Assembly (NCBI GenBank): GCA_934464585.1 | Contig: CAKSJY010000006.1 | Location: 7,389-71,388 of the forward strand | Direction: 5' to 3' | DNA: 64,000 nt | Source: an uncultured Eubacteriales bacterium | GTDB lineage: Bacteria > Bacillota > Clostridia > Oscillospirales > Acutalibacteraceae | Made by a program: the position numbers and the translations under genes | Shown: positions 1-7,812 of the stretch, in pieces | Layout of the letters: each line of letters opens with the position of its first letter | Numbering within the stretch: the first letter of the stretch is position 1 | Notes under the pieces: model-generated | Database searches by the model: none | What the model saw: the letters and a program-made list of their open reading frames with translations, nothing else | What the model was told of the DNA's origin: nothing

Positions 1-16
1 AAAGGAGGTAATATCC

Positions 17-589
17 ATGCAAAACTCTTGGGAAGAATTAAAGAAAAAATGCCTCGAATGTCATAGATGCGATCTATGCGAGACAAGGCATAATGTCGTG
101 TTTGGTGTTGGTAATCCAAATGCAGAGGTCGTATTCATCGGCGAAGGACCGGGAGAAAACGAGGATTTGCAAGGCGAGCCATTTGTTGGTAGAGGCGGTA
201 TGTTACTAGAAAAAATGTTGAATGCGGTAGACCTATACCGTTCAAAAAATATATACATAGCAAATACCGTAAAATGTCGCCCACCAAAAAACAGAGATCC
301 ACTACCTCAGGAAAAAGAGGCCTGTTCTGTTTGGATTAATGAGCAGCTACGCTTGATAAAGCCTAAAATCATAGTCTGTCTAGGCAGAATTTCAGCGATG
401 GAATTTATAAAGCCAGACATCAAGATAACCAAAGAACACGGCATATTCTTTAAAAAAGGCGATACTCTTTTAATGGGTACATTGCACCCGGCAGCATTGT
501 TGCGAAATCCACGCAACAAGCCTGAAGCGTTTAGCGACTTCTTAAAGCTACGCGATAAAATAAAGCAAGTATGCGAACATACTTATTAG
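17..589 (+). CDS. Family-4 uracil-DNA glycosylase (4Fe-4S)
   Basis: Removes uracil from DNA to start base-excision repair. At 190 aa it has the usual size of family-4 enzymes. Seen: the motif GEGPGENEDLQGEPFVGRGG (about residues 43-60, active-site motif A) and HPAALLRNP (157-165, DNA-intercalating motif). The Cys pattern fits the 4Fe-4S cluster of the family: Cys15 and Cys18 in ECHRC, then Cys87 and Cys103 (a KCRPPKN motif, then Cys16 residues later); Cys12 and Cys21 are additional. The ATG is preceded by a strong AAAGGAGG at the very start of the window, so the start is well supported, but upstream operon partners are outside the view. A terminator hairpin follows 25 bases after the stop. 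Confidence 0.93.
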   Translation: MQNSWEELKKKCLECHRCDLCETRHNVVFGVGNPNAEVVFIGEGPGENEDLQGEPFVGRGGMLLEKMLNAVDLYRSKNIYIANTVKCRPPKNRDPLPQEKEACSVWINEQLRLIKPKIIVCLGRISAMEFIKPDIKITKEHGIFFKKGDTLLMGTLHPAALLRNPRNKPEAFSDFLKLRDKIKQVCEHTY

Positions 590-610
590 TCATGTTTTAT
601 AACTAAACAT

Positions 611-652
611 AGAAGTCCCACCCTGCAAATTAATGCAAGGCGGGACTTTTCA
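611..652. terminator. Bidirectional terminator shared by udg and RCC1 copy 1
   Basis: Near-perfect stem of AGTCCCACCCTGCA and its complement around TTAA, with T-rich flank on the + side and A-rich (T on the minus transcript) on the other. The same hairpin recurs after RCC1 copies 2 and 3, so it belongs to the repeated cassette. Confidence 0.85.
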
Positions 653-681
653 TATATATTAATTGTTTGATTATTTTAAGC

Positions 682-2632
682 TTAAGAATTTTTAAGTGTT
701 ACGGTCACACTACCGACTGTTGTAGGTGTTTCGATATCAGTTCCGGCTTTGGAGTTCGGTATACCTTCTATACCTAGTTTTACTGTCTTTTGGCTGGTAG
801 CCGGTGTAGCTGCTGTGTATACAGCTAGTGGTACTGTGTTTGTAGTGGTATCTAATGCGGGTTCATCTGCTACATTTGGATCTGCAAAGGTTCCCTTTGT
901 ACCGGGCTCACCATCACTTGGTGACTTAAACTCATCATTAGCGTTGAAGTTAAACTCTACCTTACACGGTGTTGCCGAGCCATTTTTTACTACGATTTGG
1001 TCACCACCATCGACAGCTTCCCATGTTCCAACCCACTTCGATTCATCTACATTCCACTCTGCGTTGTATGTATATTGTGGGGCGCTCCACTCTACATCTA
1101 GCCTATAAGTATTTACAAACTGTCCTGCACCGGTTACGTCTCTGCTGCCTTCGCCTAAAGCTAATAGGCTATCTATATCCGGTAATATTATATAACCAAT
1201 CGTTGTAGATTTTGTAAAGGTCAATACATTATCGGTTCCTGCAGCGTCTCCTAAACCTAGCTGGCCTTTGTCATTCTGTCCTACACCATATAGACTGGTT
1301 GTTGTATTCTTTCCGCAGATTGACACGGTGTTAGACCATCCACAAGCTATCTGCGTTGCTCCGGTCATATTGGAACTTTGTACAAATACTGGACTATTTG
1401 TTGTACTATTATCGCCGAGCTGACCATTACCATTATCTCCACTCTGCCAAACTGTACCATTATCGAGAAGTACTGCGGTGTGACAATCTCCACACGCTAT
1501 CTGCGTTGCTTCGGTTATTGGTTCTGTATTACTACTATCTGGACTTTCTACTCTATTCCCGTCCTTCGATTTATAACTTTTTACGAATACTTTACTGTAT
1601 CCACTTACACTCGTATTACCAAGCTGACCCTTATTGTTATTCCCACACTGCCAAATTTCTCCATTAATTATTATTGCAGTGTGTTGGTACCCAGGCCATA
1701 TCTTCGTCGCTCCGGTTACGGCTTCTGTGTTGTCACCACTGGGGCTTGCTACATAATTTCCATCCTTCGACTTATAACTCTTTACAAATACTTTACTGTG
1801 GTCATTTATAGAATCTGACTTTATACTCGTATTACCAAGACTACCACAGTAATTATTTCCACACTGCCAAACTTCTCCATTAACGATTACCGCAGTGCGA
1901 CCATTTATACAAGCTATCTGCGTTACCCCGGTTATTGGTTCTGTATTACTACTATCTGGACTTTCTACACTATTTCCATCCTTCAACTTATAACTTTGTA
2001 CAAATACTGAACTATCTGTTTTACTATTATTGCCGAGCTGACCATCATCATTATCTCCACACTGCCAAACCTCTCCATTAATGATTACCGCAGTGTGATA
2101 ACCTCCGCACGCTATTTGTGTTGCTCCAGTTATTGCTTCGACATTGGCACTATCGCCGTCGGTTACTATCGAATCTTTATCTATAAAGTCACCTGTCTTA
2201 GATTTATAACTTTTTACGAATACTGTACTGTCACGACTCACACTCGTATTGCCGAGCTGACCATCACCATTACCTCCACACTGCCAAACTTCTCCGTTAC
2301 TGCGGATTATTGCGGTGTTATTCTGTCCACACGCTACATCTGTGGCGTCCTTTATTGGCCCATCAGCATCTACACATTGAGTAAAGGTGGAGGTTTTTCC
2401 CACCATAGATAAAACAGCATTACCAACTCCAAGCTGGCTGGCATCGTTATAACCTGTCGCCCAAACAGTACCATCTGACTTTAGGACAACGGTTTGATAT
2501 TTACTCGCTGCAACCTTAGGCGTTACGGTACCCCCCCGCTGCATTTGAGGCTATAAAGGAGGCAGGAACCGCGGCGGCACAAAGCATAACGCTGAGCGCT
2601 ACTGAAACAAATTTTTTAAACGTCTTTTTCAT
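682..2632 (-). CDS. Secreted RCC1-repeat protein, copy 1 (out of frame at a G7 tract)
   Basis: A secreted beta-propeller of unknown ligand. Reading from ATG at 2632 (preceded by AGGAGGAATAAGTT) gives a signal peptide starting MKKTFKKFVSVALS, but the G7 run at 2531-2537 shifts the frame and it stops shortly after. The open mature frame runs from 2544 to 682 (620 aa) and can only begin at an ATG without good RBS inside the signal sequence. The mature part has seven RCC1-type repeats with the signature HTAxxxxGEVWQCGxNxxGQLG, enough for a full seven-bladed propeller, then a C-terminal domain shared with copies 2 and 3 (LDVEWS...VEFNFNANDEF...SVTVTLKN). Total length is 3n+1, so loss of one G (or gain of two) restores the frame. 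I favour a phase-variable gene in OFF state over a dead pseudogene because the remaining 620 codons are fully open. Confidence 0.85.
2531..2537 (-). repeat. G7 homopolymer in the signal-peptide region of RCC1 copy 1
   Basis: Seven consecutive C on the + strand (G on the coding strand) between AATGCAGC and TACCGTAACG. In copy 3 the same flanks are joined directly (AATGCAGC-TACCGTAATG), so the tract is an insertion/expansion. It causes the +1 frame problem in copy 1. Confidence 0.9.
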
Positions 2633-2921
2633 AACTTATTCCTCCTATTCTTAAATAAAACTTAAATATTAAAATACACGACTAAGCTATTAATTTTAAC
2701 GCATAAGCAGTTGCTTAGATAGCTGCTATGCCTATATATAAAAAGCCCGATCTGATTCCTTTGAAGTGCATCCCCTCAAAAGCCGATCGGTTCTAAATTT
2801 AAACTATTGGGGGATTTTTCACACTAATATCTTCCTCTGACATTCGTTTTATAACATCACCACACTTTATTCAACCTACAGGAAGAATAATATAGACAAT
2901 ATTAACTATATCTTTCCTGTG
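2633..2921 (-). promoter_or_regulatory. Conserved attenuator-like leader of RCC1 copy 1
   Basis: About 290-nt 5' leader, nearly identical in front of all three RCC1 genes. On the minus strand it holds a 5' hairpin (ACAGGAAAGATATAG with CTATATTATTCTTCCTGT), then CCGATC...GATCGG with an inner CTTTTGA/TCAAAGG stem followed by GCTTTTT (2738-2792), which looks like an intrinsic terminator inside the leader, then a second hairpin GCATAGCAG/CTGCTTATGC at 2701-2731, and finally the RBS. ATCCCC at 2815-2810 can pair with GGGGAT in the terminator loop (2775-2770), a possible competing pairing. This suggests attenuation; the signal is unknown. Confidence 0.7.
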
Positions 2922-2926
2922 ATTAT

Positions 2927-2955
2927 AGGATAACACTTACAAAACGAATTGTCAA
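2927..2955 (-). promoter_or_regulatory. Promoter of RCC1 copy 1 (TTGACA-17-TATCCT)
   Basis: TTGACA at 2955-2950, a 17-base spacer and TATCCT at 2932-2927, with identical boxes and spacing at copies 2 and 3. About 150 bases further upstream (to roughly 3110) are also conserved between copies, suggesting UP or regulator sites. Confidence 0.8.
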
Positions 2956-3210
2956 GTATTTTGTAGAATTTTTTTAACAAAAATTATATATTGTACTAAA
3001 CCCTAGTATACATAAAGGTTTTGGCGTATTTTTAGTTCTAATTTTGGTTAAATCCATTGAGTTTTGTTGTGAAAGATATCCACATTTGAATCTACTTTAC
3101 AATTGTCTTAATTTCTACATCGGTAATTGTCCTTAAAAGAGCAAAAAATGAGGTTTTTTGTCGGTTATATGTACACATAATTTTTAATGCAAAAGAAAGG
3201 ATGATTACAA

Positions 3211-4155
3211 ATGTTTAAAGGAATTGATGTCTCCCAATGGCAAGGAGAAATTGACTGGGACGCCGTAAAATCCGGCGGGATCGATTTTGCGATAATTCGC
3301 ACAGGTTTTGGCAGAAATGAACCAAATCAAATTGACCCGTACTTCAAAAAAAATCTAGATAATGCCAAAAAAACAGGTATAAAAGTAGGTGTATACCACT
3401 ATTCATACGCTGAAAGCCCCGAAGATGCAGCAGAAGAAGCTAAGTTTTGCTTATCTATCTTAGATGGAGCAAAACTGGATTTGCCTATTTATTTCGACAT
3501 CGAAGATGCCTCTATATCAGACAAGCACAACCGAGACATACGAACGCAAATGTGCATAAGTTTTTGCAAAGAAATCGAAAAATCAGGGTATTGGGCTGGA
3601 ATCTACGCAAACAAAAATTGGTTCGATAACTACTTGGATTACGATTTACTTAAGTCAAAATATACCATTTGGCTTGCACACTACGGTATAGATAGTCCCT
3701 CGCTTGACTGTGACGTTTGGCAATATCGTTCCAACGGGACAATCCCTGGAATTGCCGGTAACGTCGATATGGACTATATGTACAGGGATTTAATTTCTGA
3801 AATACAAGGCATTAATACTACCAACACTGAAAGCGAAACGCAGTATACTACATACACCGTTGTATCCGGTGATACACTAAGTTCCATCGCTTCTAAATAT
3901 GGTACAACGTTCCAGTCATTAGCGCAAATAAATACAATTAAAGACCCAAATCTGATATACACAGGTCAATGCCTTAAAGTTCCCAAAACAACTACCTCAA
4001 ACACCACTATATATACAGTAAAAAGTGGTGACAGTCTTTGGGATATCTCAGAAAAACTACTTGGCAGCGGTACAAGATACAATGAAATTAAGTCCTTAAA
4101 CGGACTTTCTAGCGACACAATATACCCAGGCCAAATACTAAAAATCCCAAACTAA
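3211..4155 (+). CDS. GH25 lysozyme with two LysM domains (endolysin-like)
   Basis: Cleaves the N-acetylmuramyl-beta-1,4-N-acetylglucosamine bonds of peptidoglycan. Seen: GH25 motifs GIDVSQWQG at the N-terminus (Asp6), YFDIED (Asp96, Glu98, the expected catalytic acids), and WQYRSNGTIPGI with NVDMDYMY at the end of the catalytic domain (about residue 195). Two LysM repeats follow: YTVVSGDTLSSIASKYG (about 214-259) and YTVKSGDSLWDISEKLLG (about 267-313), cell-wall anchors. No signal peptide is present, as in phage endolysins exported through a holin, and a holin-like gene follows 15 bases downstream. Start chosen at ATG behind AAAGGATGATTACAA. No other phage genes are near, so this is an isolated lysis cassette. 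Confidence 0.92.
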   Translation: MFKGIDVSQWQGEIDWDAVKSGGIDFAIIRTGFGRNEPNQIDPYFKKNLDNAKKTGIKVGVYHYSYAESPEDAAEEAKFCLSILDGAKLDLPIYFDIEDASISDKHNRDIRTQMCISFCKEIEKSGYWAGIYANKNWFDNYLDYDLLKSKYTIWLAHYGIDSPSLDCDVWQYRSNGTIPGIAGNVDMDYMYRDLISEIQGINTTNTESETQYTTYTVVSGDTLSSIASKYGTTFQSLAQINTIKDPNLIYTGQCLKVPKTTTSNTTIYTVKSGDSLWDISEKLLGSGTRYNEIKSLNGLSSDTIYPGQILKIPN

Positions 4156-4170
4156 GGAGAAAAAAATACT

Positions 4171-4581
4171 ATGTACATAATAGAAGCAAGCCTAAACTGG
4201 CTCAAATCGAATCCTCTTATGATTTGTCTTATAGATTTAATTACTATCGATATAATCCTAGGATCTTCAAAAGCTATATTAGAAAAGAAATTCAATTCAA
4301 GCATTGGTAAAAAGGGGATTATTATCAAAATCACAATGATACTTGTCGCTATATGTAGTGTAGGTATTGACTACATGCTAAATATAAATTTTTTATTTCT
4401 ATTACCTGACGAAGTCAAGTCTATGTTAAACATCGGTGAACCCGGACTTTGCGAGATAATCATATTACTTCTTATCCTATATGAACTTACTAGTATATGT
4501 AAAAACTGGTCAGCATTAGGACTCCCCGGAGCTCAAAAATTAAAAAGATTTCTTCAAAAATTCTCAAACGAAATGAAATAA
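4171..4581 (+). CDS. Holin-like membrane protein (phage holin family 4 / toxin-secretion type)
   Basis: 136 aa with about three to four hydrophobic segments (roughly residues 15-34, 48-68, 68-78, 92-108) and a charged C-terminal tail. The pattern LIDLITIDIILGSSKAILEKKFNSS, then GKKG, then a late LLLILYELTSICKNWSALGLPG matches the holin family found with clostridial endolysins and toxin-export loci. It would form membrane lesions that release the GH25 enzyme encoded directly upstream, with AAGGAGAAAAA between them. The pair is probably co-transcribed. Family assignment is by pattern only. Confidence 0.75.
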   Translation: MYIIEASLNWLKSNPLMICLIDLITIDIILGSSKAILEKKFNSSIGKKGIIIKITMILVAICSVGIDYMLNINFLFLLPDEVKSMLNIGEPGLCEIIILLLILYELTSICKNWSALGLPGAQKLKRFLQKFSNEMK

Positions 4582-4714
4582 ACACATCATTAATTTTTTA
4601 TATTAAAAGCAATTTATTGAATAAATTAAGGTATAAATGTCCAATATATCGGCATATATATTTTAATAAATGAGAAGGATATCATCATATCCTTTGAGAA
4701 AGGATTGCTTTAAT

Positions 4715-4972
4715 ATGGAATTTGTTACTAAAGTCATAAAACAGGTTGAAGAAAAGTATGTTAAGCAAAATCAAAAAAAAGAGGAAAATCGTATTCTAAA
4801 TGAAATATCCGATGTATGCAAAAAGCTACGATGCACCGACAGATGGTTTAATATGGAAGCTGATCAAGATCTAATCGAAGCTTGTATATATCAACGAGAA
4901 GAACTCTTAGCAAGATATCGGTATTTAATGCGTGTCGCAAAAGAGGCCGACACCTATTCGTCATCTCTTTAA
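4715..4972 (+). CDS. YaaL-like protein (DUF2508 family)
   Basis: Small soluble protein (85 aa) of unknown function. Seen: an N-terminal charged coiled-coil-like stretch, then IEACIYQREELLARYRYLMRVAKEA, the characteristic end of the DUF2508/YaaL family. I start at ATG 4715 because GAAAGGA lies at suitable distance; an upstream in-frame ATG at 4670 has no RBS. In Bacillus subtilis yaaL sits between recR and bofA; here it is still followed by bofA but the pair is separated by about 19 kb from recR. Confidence 0.75.
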   Translation: MEFVTKVIKQVEEKYVKQNQKKEENRILNEISDVCKKLRCTDRWFNMEADQDLIEACIYQREELLARYRYLMRVAKEADTYSSSL

Positions 4973-5015
4973 TCAAGAATATTGCAAAACTCATCAATAC
5001 AGGGAGATAATATAA

Positions 5016-5282
5016 ATGTCACCAATGTGGTTAACAGCTACTATTTCAGCCGCCATCCTATTAATATTAATAATTATTCAAATATGCGCAAGGTCAAAAC
5101 GCCCTATAAGGCAGACATTTAGCGGAATATTTATGGGGGTCGGAACTTTAGCACTTGTAAATATATCCGGAATGTTTACGGGGGTAACTTTACCGGTAAG
5201 CCTACTAAGTTTGGGTATATCTGCCGTATCCGGCATACCGGGAGTTACAATGCTTTTAATATTAAAAATGATAGCCAACTAA
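5016..5282 (+). CDS. bofA: BofA-like pro-sigma-K processing inhibitor
   Basis: 88 aa with two or three hydrophobic segments: residues about 4-24, a glycine-rich middle, and a C-terminal stretch. The C-terminal half with GVTLPVSLLSLGISAVSGIPGVTMLLIL matches the BofA family signature (G-hydrophobic-PVN... then GIPGV). In sporulating Firmicutes BofA sits in the outer forespore membrane and holds the SpoIVFB protease inactive so that sigma K is processed on time. RBS GGGAGATAATATAA precedes the ATG; the gene follows the yaaL-like gene by 43 bases, and a terminator follows. Good support for a spore-forming host. Confidence 0.85.
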   Translation: MSPMWLTATISAAILLILIIIQICARSKRPIRQTFSGIFMGVGTLALVNISGMFTGVTLPVSLLSLGISAVSGIPGVTMLLILKMIAN

Positions 5283-5298
5283 ATTTAAGTTAAACAAA

Positions 5299-5338
5299 AA
5301 ATATCCATGTTGCATTTAGCGTAACATGGATATTTTTA
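5299..5338. terminator. Bidirectional terminator between bofA and ABC importer
   Basis: AAAAATATCCATGTT and AACATGGATATTTTT form a long stem around GCATTTAGCGT, T-tailed on both strands, between convergent genes. Confidence 0.85.
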
Positions 5339-5341
5339 TTA

Positions 5342-6076
5342 TTATAAAACTTTTGACAAAAATTCTTTTAATCTTGGATGCTTAGGATGTGAAAAGAATT
5401 CTTCCGGTGCTTCATCTTCCATAACTTGGCCTTTGTTTATAAAGAGTACTCTTGTAGCAACCTCTTTAGCAAAACCCATTTCATGAGTTACAACTACCAT
5501 CGTCATTCCGTCGTCTGCAAGCTCTTTCATTACACCAAGTACCTCTCCAACCATTTCCGGATCCAATGCCGACGTAGGTTCATCAAACAACATAACCTTA
5601 GGTTCCATCGCAAGAGCTCGCACAATCGCTATCCTTTGTTTTTGACCACCGGAAAGTTGTATTGGATAGGCATCTGCTTTATTATTAAGACCAACCCTTT
5701 TTAGCAGTTCAAAGGCCTTTTCCTTCGCATCTTTTTCCGACATCAGTTTAAGATTAACCGGTGCTAAAGTTATATTTTCAAGTACTGTTAAATGCGGAAA
5801 TAAATTAAAGTGCTGGAAAACCATACCCATATGCATACGAACTTTATTTATATCGCATTTAGGATCTGTTATATCCATACCGTCAAATATAATTTGACCT
5901 GAAGAAGGTTCTTCCAATCTATTTAAACATCTTAAAAATGTACTTTTACCTGAACCAGATGGACCAACTACAGCTATTTTTTCTCCCTTTTTTATATGCT
6001 GTGTGATTCCATTTATTACAGTAACTTCACCATTTAAAGTATTAAAACTTTTTTTCAAATCATTAACGTATATCAC
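5342..6076 (-). CDS. Polar amino-acid ABC transporter, ATP-binding subunit
   Basis: Energises uptake of an amino acid through the permease and binding protein encoded upstream. Seen in the 244-aa product: Walker A VGPSGSGKST, Q-loop MVFQHFNLFPHLTV, signature LSGGQKQR, Walker B VMLFDEPTSALDPE and the switch His in VVTHEMGF. I choose GTG at 6076 because AAAGGAGG stands 8 bases ahead; the open frame extends to 6127 into the permease gene. The gene overlaps the end of the permease by 14 bases, typical translational coupling. Closest to GlnQ/ArtP-type subunits; the substrate cannot be told. Confidence 0.93.
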   Translation of the reverse strand: MIYVNDLKKSFNTLNGEVTVINGITQHIKKGEKIAVVGPSGSGKSTFLRCLNRLEEPSSGQIIFDGMDITDPKCDINKVRMHMGMVFQHFNLFPHLTVLENITLAPVNLKLMSEKDAKEKAFELLKRVGLNNKADAYPIQLSGGQKQRIAIVRALAMEPKVMLFDEPTSALDPEMVGEVLGVMKELADDGMTMVVVTHEMGFAKEVATRVLFINKGQVMEDEAPEEFFSHPKHPRLKEFLSKVL

Positions 6077-6764
6077 TTTTACGTAGCCTCCTTTCAAGCT
6101 TAGAAAGCAATGATGATAATCCCACAACGAATACCAAATATATTGCCGCTACAGTAAATAGTGGAATTAGTGCTTCGTATGTCTGACTACGTATAACATC
6201 CCCCGCCTTTGACAAGTCCATAATTCCTATAAATCCAGCAACAGATGTTTCCTTTAATAAAGTAATAAATTCGTTTCCAAGTGCGGGAATTATGTTTTTA
6301 AGTGCTTGAGGAAATATTATTTTAAACATTGTCGTTTTATAAGGAAGCCCCAAAGATCTTCCCGCTTCCATTTGACCTTTATCTACTGATAAAATACCTG
6401 CTCTTACTATTTCAGCTATATATGCACCTGAATTTATTCCAAAAGCGAATATTGCCGTTGTAATTTTATCGACTCCCGACGAACCTAAAATTATATAATA
6501 CATAATAAATAACTGTACTACAGCAGGTGTTCCCCTTATTACAGTTAAGTATAAATTCGCAATAATTTCAAAAAATTTAAGTTTTTTATTATTAACACTT
6601 GCAAACTTAACTAGTGCAACAGAAACACCGATAACTATACCGATTATAACAGCAAAGGCTGTTATTTCTAAAGTTGTGCCCAAACCTTGCAATATATACA
6701 TATATCTATCTTTATATATCAAGTTATAATATATTTGATCCCATATAGAATACAAAAAGTCCAT
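6063..6764 (-). CDS. Polar amino-acid ABC transporter, permease (HisM/GlnP type)
   Basis: 233-aa inner-membrane subunit. Seen: hydrophobic segments near residues 25-50, 63-90, 95-120 and 190-220, and the EAA coupling motif region EAGRSLGLPYKTTMFKIIFP (about 134-153), preceded by the family pattern VIRGTPAVVQLF (78-89). It sits between the binding protein (34 bases downstream of it) and the ATPase, with which it overlaps, so the three form one operon. Confidence 0.93.
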   Translation of the reverse strand: MDFLYSIWDQIYYNLIYKDRYMYILQGLGTTLEITAFAVIIGIVIGVSVALVKFASVNNKKLKFFEIIANLYLTVIRGTPAVVQLFIMYYIILGSSGVDKITTAIFAFGINSGAYIAEIVRAGILSVDKGQMEAGRSLGLPYKTTMFKIIFPQALKNIIPALGNEFITLLKETSVAGFIGIMDLSKAGDVIRSQTYEALIPLFTVAAIYLVFVVGLSSLLSKLERRLRKSDIR

Positions 6765-6798
6765 TTAATACTCCCTATCCAATCTTTATAAAATACTA

Positions 6799-7566
6799 TT
6801 ACTCTGTTAAATATTTTCCAATAATCTCATCAAGTTTTCCGTTTCGTTGCAGTTTTGTAATTGTCGAATTTATAGAGTCTAAAAGCTGTTCATTCTGTTT
6901 ATTTACGCAAAGCATATATTCTTCTGTAGTTAATGGTTCGTCTAATTTTTTTACAGTATCTTTATTTCTTTCAACCAGCTTATTAGCGGGAAAATCGTCA
7001 ACAACAACTGCATCTATTTTGCCATTAATCAAATCAGAAACAGCATCAACTGATTTATTATATCTTATAACATTTGATGATTTCAAATTTTCAGTACAGT
7101 AAGTGTCGCTTGTTGTTCCGAGTTGAACCCCTATAGATTTAGAATATATATCGCTTGCACTATTAATATCGCTGTCTAATCTTACTATAATCGCTTGAGA
7201 AGCATTAAAATACGGCACAGAAAAGCTTACATTCCTTGCCTTATCAATATCATAACTCATTCCTGCAGCAACAAAGTCACACTTATTAGCTTTTAGTTCA
7301 AAAATTAATGCATCAAATGAAACATCGTTAACAACCAAATCAATACCCAAATCATCAGCAATAGCCTTAGAAATATCTATGTCGATACCAACTATTTCGT
7401 TTCCGTCTCTATATTCAAAAGGTTCAAACTCAGAATTAGTCGTCATAATTATATATCCACGCTGTTTTATTTCATCAATCGAAACAGGCTTAGAGGAACA
7501 CCCCGATAAGACCAAAGAAAATGCAAACACAAAAACCACCATATAAATAATTTTCTTAATTTTCAT
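6799..7566 (-). CDS. Amino-acid ABC transporter substrate-binding lipoprotein
   Basis: 255-aa extracytoplasmic binding protein anchored to the membrane by a lipid: signal peptide residues 1-22 with lipobox VLSGC and Cys23. The remainder is a family-3 solute-binding fold (SBP_bac_3): GYIIMTTNSEFEPFEYRD, then the ligand-contact stretch IVGIDIDISKAIADDLG and KCDFVAAGMSYDIDKARNV, FSVPYFNASQAIIV. First gene of the operon, with RBS GGAGGGAACAC ahead of ATG. Ligand is probably a polar amino acid or cystine, not decidable here. Confidence 0.92.
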   Translation of the reverse strand: MKIKKIIYMVVFVFAFSLVLSGCSSKPVSIDEIKQRGYIIMTTNSEFEPFEYRDGNEIVGIDIDISKAIADDLGIDLVVNDVSFDALIFELKANKCDFVAAGMSYDIDKARNVSFSVPYFNASQAIIVRLDSDINSASDIYSKSIGVQLGTTSDTYCTENLKSSNVIRYNKSVDAVSDLINGKIDAVVVDDFPANKLVERNKDTVKKLDEPLTTEEYMLCVNKQNEQLLDSINSTITKLQRNGKLDEIIGKYLTE

Positions 7567-7812
7567 GTGTTCCCTCCAACATAGTTAGTCTTTATATTAT
7601 ACCGTATATTAATAAATAAAACAAGAAAAACGAAAATAAACATCATTTTCAACAAATACATATATATTTCTAAACGTTTTAATATTGTCAAGTTGCTATA
7701 GTAAACATATATAGGTTGTCCATTAAAGCTATAAATTTGACTTTTTCCAATTATAGTAATATCATTTTTAATAGTATGTTAAATTAAACTTTTATGGAAA
7801 AGAGGGCAGGTT

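Noticed and set aside
1356..1818. Long + strand frames opposite the RCC1 genes (Tyr/Leu rich)
   Set aside because: They are shadows of the repeat sequence on the antisense strand, with no RBS and low-complexity translation; the same appears opposite copies 2 and 3.
682..2632. RCC1 copies 1 and 2 as ordinary dead pseudogenes
   Set aside because: Apart from the G tract no stop or indel is found over about 620-640 codons; decay would normally leave more lesions. Not fully excluded.
3211..4581. Complete prophage
   Set aside because: Only lysozyme and holin-like genes; neighbours are housekeeping or sporulation genes.
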